NCBI GenBank assembly: GCA_949358305.1
Contig: OX442317.1
Coordinates: 12,776,186-12,840,185 of the forward strand
Direction of reading: 5' to 3'
DNA: 64,000 nucleotides
Source: Strigamia acuminata
Lineage: Eukaryota; Arthropoda; Chilopoda; Geophilomorpha; Linotaeniidae
Shown: piece by piece, positions 45,671-56,982 of the stretch
Layout of the letters: each line of letters opens with the position of its first letter
How positions within the stretch are numbered: position 1 is the stretch's first letter
The notes under the pieces: model-generated
The model's input: the letters and a program-made list of their open reading frames with translations, nothing else
Databases searched by the model: none
What the model was told of the DNA's origin: nothing
Translations under genes and position numbers: made by a program

Positions 45671-48600
45671 TCATTCCATCTCCAAAGCACGGATATGCTT
45701 TACCGAACGAATTAATTCCTTCTGCTCACAATCCACAACCTTCACGACTCGAATCAATCCATCTTCTCCCGGGTAGACCTCTGTTATTCTGGCAAGTGGC
45801 CAAAAGTAGGGATTCTTGCCCATTCTCTCAAGCAAAACCACTTGTCCCACTTTTGGGTTCTTGAAGCCTCGATCTCCCTTGGTTTCATGGAAATTTCTTA
45901 ACTGTTTAAGGTAGCTGTTCTTCCAATGATTCCAAAACTCAAAGATGTACTGACGTCGTTTCTTCTCCAACTTCCTCAAGTCCTTGCGCTTGATGGCGGA
46001 AAGCGATTTGTTTAGCAGGTACTTTGGCATACCGCCAGTTAAGAAGTTCTCTGGAGATAATATGTACCCTCCGTCTACCTCGTCGTGAACATAAGATAGG
46101 GGACGGGAGTTGATGACCGATGCAATTTCCAAACTCAAAGTTTGGAGTGTCTCTAAATCCACTAGTCTTCTTCTTAAGACCTTGCGGAGCTTATCTTTCA
46201 CTGCACGCACCATGCGTTCCCAAGCTCCTCCGAACCAGGGAGAGCGCGGTGGAATGAAGTTCCATATAACGTGTTGGTCAGTGAACAAGGTCCGAATCTG
46301 GTCGTGAGCAAGCAGAGTGCCCCAGGACAGAATTTCCAGATTTCCTCGTTCGAATGTTTTAGCATTATCGGTGTAGATTCGAGCTGGATATCCGTACCGA
46401 GCGCAGAACCTCCGAAACGCTAGCAAAAACTTCTCAACGGATAAGTCTTCGGTGACTTCTAGGTGTATTCCCCGTGAAACTAAACACGTGAATAGTAGAA
46501 TGTAGACCTTTCTTGAGGTGTCTTGGGTATCTCGCACATAAATGGGTCCCATGTAATCCATTCCTGTTGTGGCAAATGGAGCTGCCGGAGTGGTTCGATC
46601 CGCTGGAGGATCCCCCGTTAATGGGTCATTATGAGTCAATTTCCCAATCCTGCAGGTCGTGCATTGTCGTATGACTGACTTAACAGTACCTCTTCCTCTT
46701 ACGACCCAATATCTATCTCTAACTCTATAGAGAGTCTCGCTTAGGTCTCCGTGTAGTAAATCTTCGTGCGTCTTCCTGATGATAAGGCGTGTCACCCACG
46801 AGTCAGGATGCAGAAGAATAGGATACTGCTCTTCGTACTGTAACGGTGAATGTCTTAAACGACTTCTTAGGCGTAGAAGCCCATCTTCATCAATGAATGG
46901 ATCGAAATTTTTCAGTGGGGAGCCCTTATCTAAATCTCTTTTTTCTCTTACAGCTTCAAAATCGTCTTCGAAATGTATTTCCTGAGATCGTCGAATGAGT
47001 TCTCTTTCTGCTTTATCCAACTCGTTCCTCACGAGGTATACCCCGCCGAACGAAAGAGTCCTCCAGCGACGAATGTACGCATAGACTCCAATGAGTCTCT
47101 TTAACGAATCGTATTTGGTCACAAATTCTCTAAATCCATCCCTTTGAACGGAAGTAATAATATTTGCTGGTTTGACCTTTTTCGCATCTTCAGGCATCTC
47201 TACTTCGTTTGAAGATGACGACGGAATGACCTCCGTGCCTTCCCACCAGATACGACATTCCCGGAGTTCCTTTGCTTTTCTCGGGCGAGTCAAAAGGTCC
47301 GCAGGATTCGATGCTGTGGGGACATGAGACCATTGCGACTGTTCTGATTTCTCATTTATTTCTTGAATACGATTAGAAACGTAGGGCTTCCACTGGTTAC
47401 GTATCGACTTGATCCAAGCAAGTGTGATCTCGGAGTCGGAGTAATAACGTACTGCGGTGATTGGATATCCGGGTAAGAAATTCTTCGTCACGTACGAACA
47501 CATTCTAACCCCTATGACCGCAGCAGTTAATTCCAACCTTGGTAGTGTTAGTTTGGTCAAGGGCGCTATTCTACATTTACTCAGAAGTAATGTCCGTTTC
47601 CCTTGATCATTTAAAATGTAGATTGCGCATCCATATGCCTTTGGACTTGCGTCGCAAAATACTTCTAGCGTGATATCCCTCTTTGAATAGGTTTCTAACC
47701 ATCTCTTGACTTTTAGCTCTTTCAGCTCTTGGATATCCTTGCACCAATCTTCAACTTCTTGGCGCTCTGTCTCTGAAATCGGTACGTCCCATCCTATTGA
47801 TTGACTACAGATTTCGCGTAATAGTAGTTTCATCCGCAGAACCACTGGAGAAATTAAGCCTAGCGGATCAAACACGGATGCCGCGAGCGACAACATCTCC
47901 CTTCTGGTTCTCGGAGTATTCTCGGCTGAGGGAATATTGAACATCATGACGTCTTCCTGGACGTTCCATAATATTCCTAACATCTTGATGAATTCCAAGT
48001 CTTCAAACTTGTCACTTCTCATGTGGAACCCTTCTTCTTGTAGATTTCTGAAAACCTCTTCACTAGGTGTGACCCACTTTACTAGCGGCATTTGCGCATC
48101 GTCTAAGATCTTTCGCAATAGCCCGCAGTGTTCTGATGTGTCTTGTGTACCGTCGCCTCCTGAAGTTAAATCGTCCATGTAAATCCCTTGATCTAACGCT
48201 TCCGCCTCCTTCGGGTAAACGTCAATGAAGAGCTTGGCTTGCTTGCGGATCGCAGCACAGAGTAAGAATGGCGATGAATTAACTCCGAACGGAACGACTG
48301 TCATACGTAAAATTACTAAGTTCTCCCATAAACTTTCCCACGAGTATGGTTTGGAGAAGTAGTCCTTGGCAACCCATAGAAATCTCAGAAAATTTCTGTA
48401 TGTTGGGTTGATTGAAACTTGCAAAAAAGCTTGTTTGATGTCGGCTATTGCTGGGATGCAATACAATCTAAACCGAATCATCACTAGAATTATATCCGGA
48501 TTCAGGGACGGCCCCGGATACAAACAATCATTTAGTGAATATTGGCCTTTCTTAGAGGAGGAAGCATTGAAGACGACACGGAACTTCGTTGTATCCCTGT

Positions 48601-51073
48601 CTTCTCGTATGATTGGGTGATGTGGAATGTAATAGGTGTCCTTGTCTAGAAACCTCTCTTCTTTAGGAACTTGCTCGGCATGATCCTGTTCAACATATTC
48701 CCACATCGCTTTATCGTAACGAGCTTTGTAATCTTCATTGTCGTCAATTCTCCTCAAGGTCGAACCCAATTGGTTCAGTGCCAAATTCCAGTTTTGATCC
48801 AATTGACCAATTTTCTCATTCGTAGGTAATGAGACTTCATACCGTCCATTCGGAAGACGAGTGGCGGTCTTGTCAAATCGATCTCTCACGAAATCGGATG
48901 TCTTCTCACCAGGGTTTATCCCAATTGAGTCAAGCGTCCATAACTTTTCCAATTCTTTGTACTCAGGAGAAGTATTCCAGTTAGCACTGGTGATCAACAT
49001 GTTAGCGTCAGGAAGCAAACTTTGGTGTCCAATTGCTCCTGAAACGACCCATCCAAATATGGTCTTGATCAGTCCACACTGTTTATTAAGTCTCTTCCTT
49101 CCGTTGATGAACACCTCCCACCAGACATCTACACCGAGCAGGATCTCAATGTCATTCGTCTGTGACGGCAACTCTTCAGCTAGCTCCAGTCCCAGGCCTT
49201 TAATCCTTCGGACAGCTTCTGGGTCTACTACTCCTGATACAAACGGAAGACAATCAGTTGTTAATGCTGATACCAGAAGTCCTTTTCTGTCATGTCGAGA
49301 TTTCAACTTCAGGTGATGAACATCATGACAAGTTGACTTCGGCGTCTGATCATTGAACCGCTGTGTGGCTACATGAACTTCTCCGTCTTTCTTCAGTTTC
49401 AGCTTCTGCGCAAGACTCTTGACTATAAATGAACGGTGACTCGCTGGGTCTATGATTCCGCGAACTCTATGGAACTTTCCACCTGGGATCTTCAGGTCCG
49501 CAGTAAAGACCATAAGTTGCAGCTGATCGGATGCGACCAACGAGACGCTCACTGTTGCTTCACCTGGTGACTTTTCCTTGCCTGAGTCCACTTTGACTAA
49601 CATCTTTCGGCAGATCGTTGTGTGATGACGTCCACCGCAATGTTGGCAGGAAAACTTCATGCTACAGTCGCGCATTTGATGTCCGGTATGAAGACAGTTA
49701 AAGCAAAGGTTAGCTTTCCTTACAATCTCGAACTTCTTCGCTACATCCATCAACTTCTTGCAACTGCCATTTTGATGCTCGTTGCTATTGCAAAAGGCGC
49801 ACTTATGCCTTGGCAATTCCTTCCTAGTCCCTCTTGTCTGTTGAATCGCAACGCATGTTGCCATGGATGACCTCGGACTTTCCTTTGTTGACTCTGTCTT
49901 GTCAACCTTCACCTGCTTATCTGATCCCAAAGCCTCTTCAACGCGTTCCGCGTTTGTTACTTCGTCTGAGATAAAGTCGAGCAGGGTAACTAAATTGTCG
50001 GACTTCGCTCCATGCTTCTCATAGAAACGAACGACGATCTTCTTTGGAAATTTCTTCAAAATCTCCGGTGCTAAGAACATCCCAGATGTCTCCACTGGAA
50101 CTTTTAGCTGTGCCAACAGGCGTACAGCTGATGAAATCTGAGTGAGCAAACTCTTCACTGCCTTAACTGGGTGTAACTCCTTCACGGGCTTGGCACTCTT
50201 TACTGACTTAATTAGTGCGACCCGTTGCGTGTCTTCAGCTCCATAACTCCTTGTCAACTCGGCTCTAGCAAGTTCGTATGACCCAGTGGTCAATGGAAAA
50301 GAAGAAATCAAGGCCGATGCTTCTCCGGTACAGCTTGCACGTAGGTATTGCAGCTTCTCGATTTCGGTCAAATCAGGATCATTGTGGACCGCTGTGTCGA
50401 ATCCACCCAGGAATGACCTGTATTGAAGCACGTCTCCTCTAAACTTCTCTAACTCAAGTTTAGGCAACTTGGAGTTCTTCCTTCTTGCAACCATGGACGA
50501 GTTCAACCCTGAGGCGGTCAAGTTGGCTGAAGTGTCAGCAATACTGGTTCCTCCTAATCGAGAAATCGATCGCATTGCGACATCGGCTCTCTTCCGTAAC
50601 AAGTCCATCTTGTCTTTCACTTCTTCGGCTCGAGTAACATTGTTCATGTATTGTTTGAGGTCAACCAGCTTCTTCAGTTCGTTGAGACCATTAATCATCC
50701 GGGTAACTTTTCCTTCTGCAGATGCAGCTATGGCTTCGAGTTCTCCGGCATCACAAATGTCCCTGGACTCATCTAAAAGGTTCTCTAAACCTCCGGTGTG
50801 CGTATCCCATACGGCTTCCTGTAATCGGATCTCATCCTTAGTAGGTCCGGTCAAGTGTCCAGTATGATGTCCAGCAGAAGGTCCAGCCTGAGTTCCGGTC
50901 TGAGGTCCAGTCTGAAGTACAGGTGGAGGTCCAGTCTGCTGTCCAAGTGGAAGTCCAGTCTGAGATCCAGTTAGATGTCCAGTCAAACGTCCAGCTGATG
51001 TCCTCGGGATAGGAGAGGTCACTCTCGAAGTAGGAGCTGACATCAGTCTTATGTCCTCTTTTGTCTCGGACAT
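45671..51073 (-). CDS. E4 BEL/Pao Gag-Pol polyprotein (1800 aa)
   Basis: One frame from ATG at 51073 (A at -3); the frame reaches a GTG at 51100, which I do not take as the start. A low-complexity Thr-Gly-Pro-Gln segment (about residues 27-76), encoded by a minisatellite, precedes Gag; E2 lacks it. Zinc knuckles are at 425-438, 457-470 and 476-488. The protease reads DPAS at 542-545, where E2 and E7 have DPGS. RT has D878 and YMDD at 965-968. RNase H has D1141, E1181, D1213 and D1259. Integrase has H1436, H1441, C1471, C1474 and the triad D1506, D1569, E1619. There is no stop or frameshift. All enzyme motifs are intact except that the protease Gly-to-Ala change touches the active-site loop. 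Reaction and location are as for E2. Confidence 0.96.
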   Translation of the reverse strand: MSETKEDIRLMSAPTSRVTSPIPRTSAGRLTGHLTGSQTGLPLGQQTGPPPVLQTGPQTGTQAGPSAGHHTGHLTGPTKDEIRLQEAVWDTHTGGLENLLDESRDICDAGELEAIAASAEGKVTRMINGLNELKKLVDLKQYMNNVTRAEEVKDKMDLLRKRADVAMRSISRLGGTSIADTSANLTASGLNSSMVARRKNSKLPKLELEKFRGDVLQYRSFLGGFDTAVHNDPDLTEIEKLQYLRASCTGEASALISSFPLTTGSYELARAELTRSYGAEDTQRVALIKSVKSAKPVKELHPVKAVKSLLTQISSAVRLLAQLKVPVETSGMFLAPEILKKFPKKIVVRFYEKHGAKSDNLVTLLDFISDEVTNAERVEEALGSDKQVKVDKTESTKESPRSSMATCVAIQQTRGTRKELPRHKCAFCNSNEHQNGSCKKLMDVAKKFEIVRKANLCFNCLHTGHQMRDCSMKFSCQHCGGRHHTTICRKMLVKVDSGKEKSPGEATVSVSLVASDQLQLMVFTADLKIPGGKFHRVRGIIDPASHRSFIVKSLAQKLKLKKDGEVHVATQRFNDQTPKSTCHDVHHLKLKSRHDRKGLLVSALTTDCLPFVSGVVDPEAVRRIKGLGLELAEELPSQTNDIEILLGVDVWWEVFINGRKRLNKQCGLIKTIFGWVVSGAIGHQSLLPDANMLITSANWNTSPEYKELEKLWTLDSIGINPGEKTSDFVRDRFDKTATRLPNGRYEVSLPTNEKIGQLDQNWNLALNQLGSTLRRIDDNEDYKARYDKAMWEYVEQDHAEQVPKEERFLDKDTYYIPHHPIIREDRDTTKFRVVFNASSSKKGQYSLNDCLYPGPSLNPDIILVMIRFRLYCIPAIADIKQAFLQVSINPTYRNFLRFLWVAKDYFSKPYSWESLWENLVILRMTVVPFGVNSSPFLLCAAIRKQAKLFIDVYPKEAEALDQGIYMDDLTSGGDGTQDTSEHCGLLRKILDDAQMPLVKWVTPSEEVFRNLQEEGFHMRSDKFEDLEFIKMLGILWNVQEDVMMFNIPSAENTPRTRREMLSLAASVFDPLGLISPVVLRMKLLLREICSQSIGWDVPISETERQEVEDWCKDIQELKELKVKRWLETYSKRDITLEVFCDASPKAYGCAIYILNDQGKRTLLLSKCRIAPLTKLTLPRLELTAAVIGVRMCSYVTKNFLPGYPITAVRYYSDSEITLAWIKSIRNQWKPYVSNRIQEINEKSEQSQWSHVPTASNPADLLTRPRKAKELRECRIWWEGTEVIPSSSSNEVEMPEDAKKVKPANIITSVQRDGFREFVTKYDSLKRLIGVYAYIRRWRTLSFGGVYLVRNELDKAERELIRRSQEIHFEDDFEAVREKRDLDKGSPLKNFDPFIDEDGLLRLRSRLRHSPLQYEEQYPILLHPDSWVTRLIIRKTHEDLLHGDLSETLYRVRDRYWVVRGRGTVKSVIRQCTTCRIGKLTHNDPLTGDPPADRTTPAAPFATTGMDYMGPIYVRDTQDTSRKVYILLFTCLVSRGIHLEVTEDLSVEKFLLAFRRFCARYGYPARIYTDNAKTFERGNLEILSWGTLLAHDQIRTLFTDQHVIWNFIPPRSPWFGGAWERMVRAVKDKLRKVLRRRLVDLETLQTLSLEIASVINSRPLSYVHDEVDGGYILSPENFLTGGMPKYLLNKSLSAIKRKDLRKLEKKRRQYIFEFWNHWKNSYLKQLRNFHETKGDRGFKNPKVGQVVLLERMGKNPYFWPLARITEVYPGEDGLIRVVKVVDCEQKELIRSVKHIRALEME
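50846..50995 (-). repeat. Coding minisatellite at the E4 Gag N-terminus
   Basis: Repeats built on ggtccagtctgag and related 12- to 18-bp units encode a Thr-Gly-rich, probably unstructured segment. All units keep the frame. Confidence 0.8.
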
Positions 51074-51591
51074 CTTCTTAGAGTAACTAATACTATTCAC
51101 TCTCTTAAAGTATATCGCTTCTTATACTAATACTCTTATACTAGTAATTGTGTTAGTATCCAATACCCCTGGGTCACAATGCAGACAAGGAACCCACCAA
51201 AAGGTATCTTAACTCTATAAACCAATGAGGGACTTAACCCTTAATGGGTATCTTATAGTAAGAGAAGGTGTAAATGCTTCCCTACCTGGGTAGTTCTGTG
51301 AAGCCTCTATTGTTGTCCAGCTGACTGGTCAAGCTTAACTAAGTTGAAGGAATCCCTTGTGTCTCGATCCCTTATGTCTAACCTGTCTCTACTAATCTCT
51401 CAAACTGACAAAGAATATCTATTCTATATTTCTTATAATATAACTGCTTTTCCCCCCATACTAGGTACTAGCAACTAGAATACCACTGAACAATTCATGC
51501 AAAAGGTACAGAAAAGAAAAATACAATTCAAATTCACAATTGAAAATCTTAAAACTATATCTTCTTCCAGGTTGAAGAATCCCACCAGTAG

Positions 51592-51603
51592 ATTGCGTTG
51601 TGT
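51592..51603 (-). promoter_or_regulatory. Putative second tRNA-His contact site in E4
   Basis: The sense strand reads ACACAACGCAAT, about 359 nt downstream of the primer site. Confidence 0.5.
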
Positions 51604-51938
51604 CTTGCTTGTACAGTTGACCACCACACCAGTTCAGGCTCAAGCAGGCATCCAGCAGCAGGTTGACACTTCAAGACTCTTGTAGAAATCCTCATGGAAA
51701 TGCTGCCCTGATGTTTGAAGAACTCAGCTTTCTTTCACTCCTGGCCTCTCAGGTGTACTGCAGTTGACCCTTGAATCCAGTTGAATACTGACTGAAGTTC
51801 TCACAAGATGGCACCGCATGTCACCAGCTCACACTTGTATATACATTAAGCTTAGTATGAAAACTGAATAAACACTAATGCCTTTCTTGTGTGCTGCTTG
51901 CTCCTTGATGTGGAAAATCACTGCATCCCTGTTTCAGT

Positions 51939-51962
51939 CATCCTGGTTCACAGAAGGCACCA
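51939..51962 (-). promoter_or_regulatory. E4 primer-binding site (degenerate tRNA-His-like)
   Basis: The sense strand reads TGGTGCC, four extra bases, then GTGAACCAGGAT, 15 nt after the 5' LTR. Without the 4-nt insertion (and one base) it follows the tRNA-His complement. Confidence 0.55.
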
Positions 51963-51977
51963 GAAAAACAACTGCTC

Positions 51978-53525
51978 TGTTGCTAATCAGCATGGCAGTG
52001 TGTTAAGGATTATGGCTCAGCAGCCATCTTGTTTGATGTATAGTGGTAACTGATGGTAAAATATGTGGTTTCTTCTACCTTGCATGAATTCCCTGAATTT
52101 CCATGTTGAAAGATCATTCTTTCCTTGTCTGGATTGCTGGGAAGTTGTTGATCAGTAGTAGTTTATCTAGTTGGCCCAGGAACCCAGCTGGGTGGGGAAA
52201 AGAGTGTTTTTTCCTACTCTTCCATTAGGCCTAAGGCAAGAACACTAAGAGAGAGGAAAAGAACAACTTCTTTATATAACTTCTTTGAAAGAACTCTCAT
52301 ACAATACACACAAGCATGTGCAAACAAAGATCATACACTTTAAACAATCATAGGTCAACCAAACAAGTGTTAGAGCTGACCCTTTAACAATAAGATCATC
52401 AATCAAAACACTAGAAACCTTTAAGGCTTCTGTACATAAGAAGAGTAACAATGTATGCTGGTCCCAATAGGTTTCCTTATTTGGTTCCAGCTTAAACCTA
52501 AATACATTTGAATAATTACTTACAATTCAAGTTAGGGCTTACAAAGAACTACTGATAGTCCTAGAGCAATAAAAACAAGGTACATAGTAGATAGAATACA
52601 TTGAAATATGATCACTACACATAAATACTGCTTCAGATTTAGCCCTAGAAGCCAACAGCCAATTAGATTGCTTAAAGCTTGAAAACCCTGAGAATTAATA
52701 TTTTCCAACTTTAAACCTAACAGAAAAATTGCTAATGTACATTAATATTCCTTAAATATTAATAGAATAATTAACAAATATTAAAAACCCATGATATCTG
52801 ACTATTTTCAGATCTAAAACACCTTCAGTACAGCACTGAAACCAACATGGCTTCCTCATTGTCAAGGATTGGAGGCAAGCACTGCATTTCAAAGCCAGGA
52901 ACAACTAGGCATGTGATTACGGGTATTTCCATATTAAATTATCTTAATATTAACTAACTAACTCATTCTAAGATGTTGCAGGCAACTGACATTGCCTGTA
53001 ACAATGTACAGATACAAGGATGCACTTTTAGGCTTAAAGGTGCACCCCGCGAAGTTTGCGGCCCTCGTAGCGCCTCAACCGTAGGTCCTAAAATTCTGCT
53101 CTATAGCCCATTGGAAAGAGCATGAAAAACTCTACAAAATGGTATATTTTACGGATTTTTAGGATAACTTTTTGATATTGAATTTAACACTTTTTCCCTT
53201 CAGGTTAGCAGCTAAGAAATACAAATCAACTCAAATAAAGAAACAAGAAGAACTCAACTACTATACCAGCCTCAACATATGCAAGATTTGAAGGTAATAA
53301 AATATATTTAACTTAACTGTATAAATTAAATAACTAGAATAATCTGAACTCTTGTTTTCCAGATCTACCGTGAAGAGCTTTTGTGATGGCTCAACCACAA
53401 CTTGCATCACTTTGAAGAGCGGTAATTTCAGATGAGTAACTCTTTGATTCCAGTCACTAAGAATTAAATTAAAATAAAATTCCTCCTTTTCAGATTTGCA
53501 TCATCTCCTGTTGCAATTCGCAACA
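51978..53525 (-). repeat. E4 5' LTR (1548 bp)
   Basis: Direct copy of 44071-45618 with one substitution noticed. The terminal hairpin is at 53509-53525. Confidence 0.94.
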
Positions 53526-55499
53526 GAGTTTTATCCAGGTGCTTTTGCGGTGTTTGGTTTTTTGGTTTTGAAGTTGATACAGGCAGTTATGTTTAACGTT
53601 TTACTGTGTGAGCAGACTCGGTGCTTTGCGTGGGAGCGACCTGAGAGTATGGTCCCCTGGCTCAAGCAATTTGAGAAAGAGCCACGCTCCTGAATTTTCG
53701 AAATAAGTTTGGTTATAATATTTTGAAAGGCTGTAAGCACTTGGACACTTCTCTCAGTCTAAAATTTTGTTTGCTTGTGTTTGAAGTTCTTTCTAGCTTT
53801 AAGAGTTGATTAAGTTTTGAGGTCAGGTCTATTGTGAACTGTTAGGTTGACTGACGGCAGATTGGCCATGTTTGAGGCTGATGAGAAGCGGTCCCGCGCT
53901 CGTTTGCTTGTTCTTTCGGTTGTGGCAATCGAGTGGTCGCTCCTTCTCCCCTACTACACTCAGCCAGTTATATTGGGTTGCGTGGGAGAGTGGAGGCGAG
54001 GGATCCCGTCTCAATGGCCGCCGTGTTTGTCCGCCAGCCTTTCAGTGGACTGACCACATGGAAGAGTGCGTTTTGATTGTATTTTGGGGGACTTCCGTAT
54101 TATTTAGTTGATTGTTTAAGCAGGTGTTAGTGTGTGAGGTTTTTCAGAAGAACCTGTGCGTGGGTTGAGATAAGATAAGCCACACTAGCTGTTTAATTAG
54201 AGAAAGCGGAAATTTAGGAATCAGTCCTCCATTCAGTCTCGTTTGTGATAAAAGGTTTTTGAGAAGTTACTGCTAAGAATTTGTAGATGTTCCCACTTCC
54301 AGCGTGTTGTACCTTTGTTTTAGTGCGTTCACAATTGGTTAGGAAGTTTGGATGCGTTACTGGGTTTGTCATTATTTTCTCGGTGTAAACCTTTTAGTTA
54401 TAAGTTAGTTCAGAGTTTTGGGGAAAATTGCTTGTTAAGTTTGCAGCCACCAAGCGTCTTTGCGAGGGCGCTTGTAGATCAGTTGGGTGGGTACCCCCCT
54501 TTTTGGAAAGTTAGTTACTGCATGTTGGGGCTTGTTCAGGGTGAAACGATCGTCCATTAGGGTCAGTCTTTCAAATTCGAGACAATTGATGTTAGTAAGT
54601 GCAGTCTCCACCTTGCACATTGTGTGGTTGGAAGGGGTATAAGGGCGCTTAATTGATCAGATCAGGGTTGTAAGAGCATTTTTCGAGACTCCAAAGTTGT
54701 AGAATTAGATATTAGAGGTTAACAGTCTTTAAATTTATTTTTTATTGAAAGTTGTCTTTATAAGAAATAGAAAGTTACATATTCGGGTTTTTTTTTGTGC
54801 GATTAGTTAACCTGCTTGTTCGAGCACCCATTTGGCGCTTAGCCATTTGCGGTTGGCGGAGCAGAGTGCCGCGTTGACGAATGGAACAATGGTTGGTCAG
54901 CAAAGCCAGCGAGAGAGGTAGTGTTTGAGGATGTTTTAGAATTTCATTTTTGGAAAAAGAAACGCAGCACTTCTCTCTCTTTTGAAGACTTGTTGTTCCT
55001 GCGGTTTAAGTTAAGATAGTTTTCCGAATTTGTTTCTTAGGAAATTTAGTTGTAGCATAGTTAAGTAGTCCACTCACAATGGATTCCAGTGTTGTCCCAC
55101 ACTCAGTTCTTGGATACATTCTGGGACTGGGGTTCAAAGAGCCAAGGCCTATTGCCTTGCAGTCAGAGTGGCAGTAGGAGAAGAAAGAGGACAATAAGCC
55201 CCGTTGGTTCGGATTAAGGTTAGAAAGAGCCAAAGAGAGATAAGTCTTATTTGTCAAAACAGAAAAGAGAGGTTGTTGAAGTACGCCGATAGGGCGGGGC
55301 ATTCGTCAGTCAACCCTCAAATTCCCAAAGCTGCCTCGTGACGTTGCAATGTGTAACGTGATAAGCATGTGAGATTTCGTTACAAGAGTCGCGTTGGATA
55401 GGGAATTAGCATTAACATGTGAGTGTTGAGTTAACGGTCACTTGCATAGGTTCATTTTGCACTGCTAACCAAAGTCAGTCGAACTGAACAATAGAAAAA

Positions 55500-55680
55500 G
55501 GGCTTTAGTCGGTTAACAGTTGGTCCGTCGAACCCCGAGTTGGAAAAAATGGCTTTAGTCGGTTAACAGTTGGTCCGTCAAACCCGAAGAAAAAGGTTTT
55601 AGTTGGTTAACGGTGGCCCAACAAACCCAAAGAAAAAGGTTTTAGTTGGTTAACGGTGGCCCAACAAACCCATAGAAAAA
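55500..55680. repeat. GTTAAC minisatellite in E3, four copies
   Basis: Units contain ttggttaacggtggcccaac or ggttaacagttggtccgtc. There is one more unit than in E1. Confidence 0.85.
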
Positions 55681-55890
55681 GCATTTAGAGAGTCTTAAGC
55701 GGATGATAGTTAAGTCAGTCAGGCTTAAGCAATTAGATGGTCTTAAGCGGATGATAGTTCAGTCCGTCAGGCTTAAGCGAATAAGAGGTTTTTTAAGCGG
55801 ATGATAGTTAAGTCCGTCAGGCTTAAGCGAATTAGAGGTTCTTAAGCGATTGATAGTTTAGTCTATCAGGCTTAAGCAAGCACTTTTGTG
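55681..55890. repeat. GCTTAAG minisatellite in E3, four copies
   Basis: Units contain gcggatgatagttaagtc then cgtcaggcttaagc. This is the counterpart of 22241-22440 in E1. Confidence 0.85.
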
Positions 55891-55951
55891 CAAGCATTAG
55901 GGTTAGTGAAAGGTTAGGAGCCCAGAAGCAGAGTTCTTTCACTTTCTCGGT

Positions 55952-56982
55952 TGTTGCCAGCAATCTTTGTGATCGTGTTGGCTGACAAACATTCGATGTA
56001 TATGTGACAAATGCAAAATGCCGATTTTATAGGCCTAAATCTTTGCATAGTCATGTAGTGCTTAACTCTCTCCTTTTCTTCTAATCTGGTTGTGGTTTCT
56101 GTTTCTCCCAGTCTCAGGGCTGCTTGGCTCATCCTTTTGAGTAAGTAATCCCAGGAGAAAAATGGTATAACACCAAAACAAACCGTTTTATTTATTTAAA
56201 GGAGGAAAAACAACAACATCATACTTAATGGCTACGCATCTTGACAACAACTCTGCCTAGCAACCGTGAACAATGGCGCAAGGCAAACTTAAATCTAACA
56301 AACAATTACTTGTAAATAAAGGCTAACAGTAAATAAAGACAAAAGAACAATGTTGAGCTTAAACCCAATACCTCCAAAGAGGGCACTACATGTCTCAAAC
56401 TTAACCCTTAACAACCAAGTAATAACACGTAATAAAAGCTTAGTATAAACATCTATCATTGGCATAAAATGCACAAGTTATTAAATACTATCAACCCCTA
56501 TGCTGTGTTCCAGTGAAATGTCGACACTAACTATCAAAAGGCCACCAGAACCGCACCTTAAGCACATGGCGGTCTAGCAACAGCTGAGAGACGCGAATGA
56601 AAGCAGAACCGATCCAAACTGACTTCCAGGGCCGTCCAAGGCATGACAAAAAACGCCGGGACTTCCAACTCAGTACGGGAACCTTGCAGAGAAGCCAAAC
56701 GAGGCGTTTCCAAGCCGCTCTCATTCCCGCATGCGTGCCCAAAGCGCTCAATGTCTGCACAACCACTACCGACGCCCTGCAGTGCTCGATTCTAGCCACC
56801 CCACGTTTCAGACGACCACTAAACACCCGGAACAACTAGCAAAGGTTAATTGCAATCAAAACAATACATAAAACTCTTACAAAACTAATATTTCTCTTAA
56901 ACATACAGCTAAAAGGACCTTCTACTAATTTCAGGTGAAACGCGAGTCTCCTAATCTTTTTGTTGCGTTCTTGCTCGCAACA
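55952..56982 (-). repeat. E5 3' LTR (1031 bp)
   Basis: Direct copy of 62947-63977 with equal length. AATAAATAAA poly(A)-type sequence is on the sense strand near 56188-56198. The terminal hairpin is at 56961-56982. The 102-aa minus and 80-aa plus frames overlap each other, occur in both LTRs and are not genes. Confidence 0.94.

Larger units (their letters stand above)
51074..51977 (-). other. E4 5' leader
   Basis: This leader lies between the 5' LTR and Gag-Pol. It carries the primer site and the anticodon-complement 12-mer. No gene is recognised. Confidence 0.75.
44071..53525 (-). mobile_element. E4: intact autonomous BEL/Pao retrotransposon nested in E3
   Basis: Two 1548-bp LTRs (44071-45618 and 51978-53525) flank one open Gag-Pol frame on the minus strand. 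The LTRs end TGTTGC…GCAACA. The flanks are gagc (44067-44070) and gagt (53526-53529). E1 preserves the unoccupied site, which reads gagt, so the left copy has mutated once. One LTR difference was seen (aaattccgctc near 45187 against aaattctgctc near 53096). It belongs to a family distinct from E2. Confidence 0.96.
53526..55951 (+). other. E3 internal region, second part (non-coding)
   Basis: This is colinear with E1 from about 24550 down to 22170 on the minus strand and nearly identical, but with one extra GTTAAC minisatellite unit. It ends at cggt (55948-55951), the target duplication of E5. No gene is recognised. Confidence 0.85.

Noticed and set aside
51074-51100. GTG start adding nine residues to the E4 polyprotein
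   Set aside because: Animals normally start at ATG, and an ATG with A at -3 follows at 51073. The same reasoning moves the copia start to 37895.
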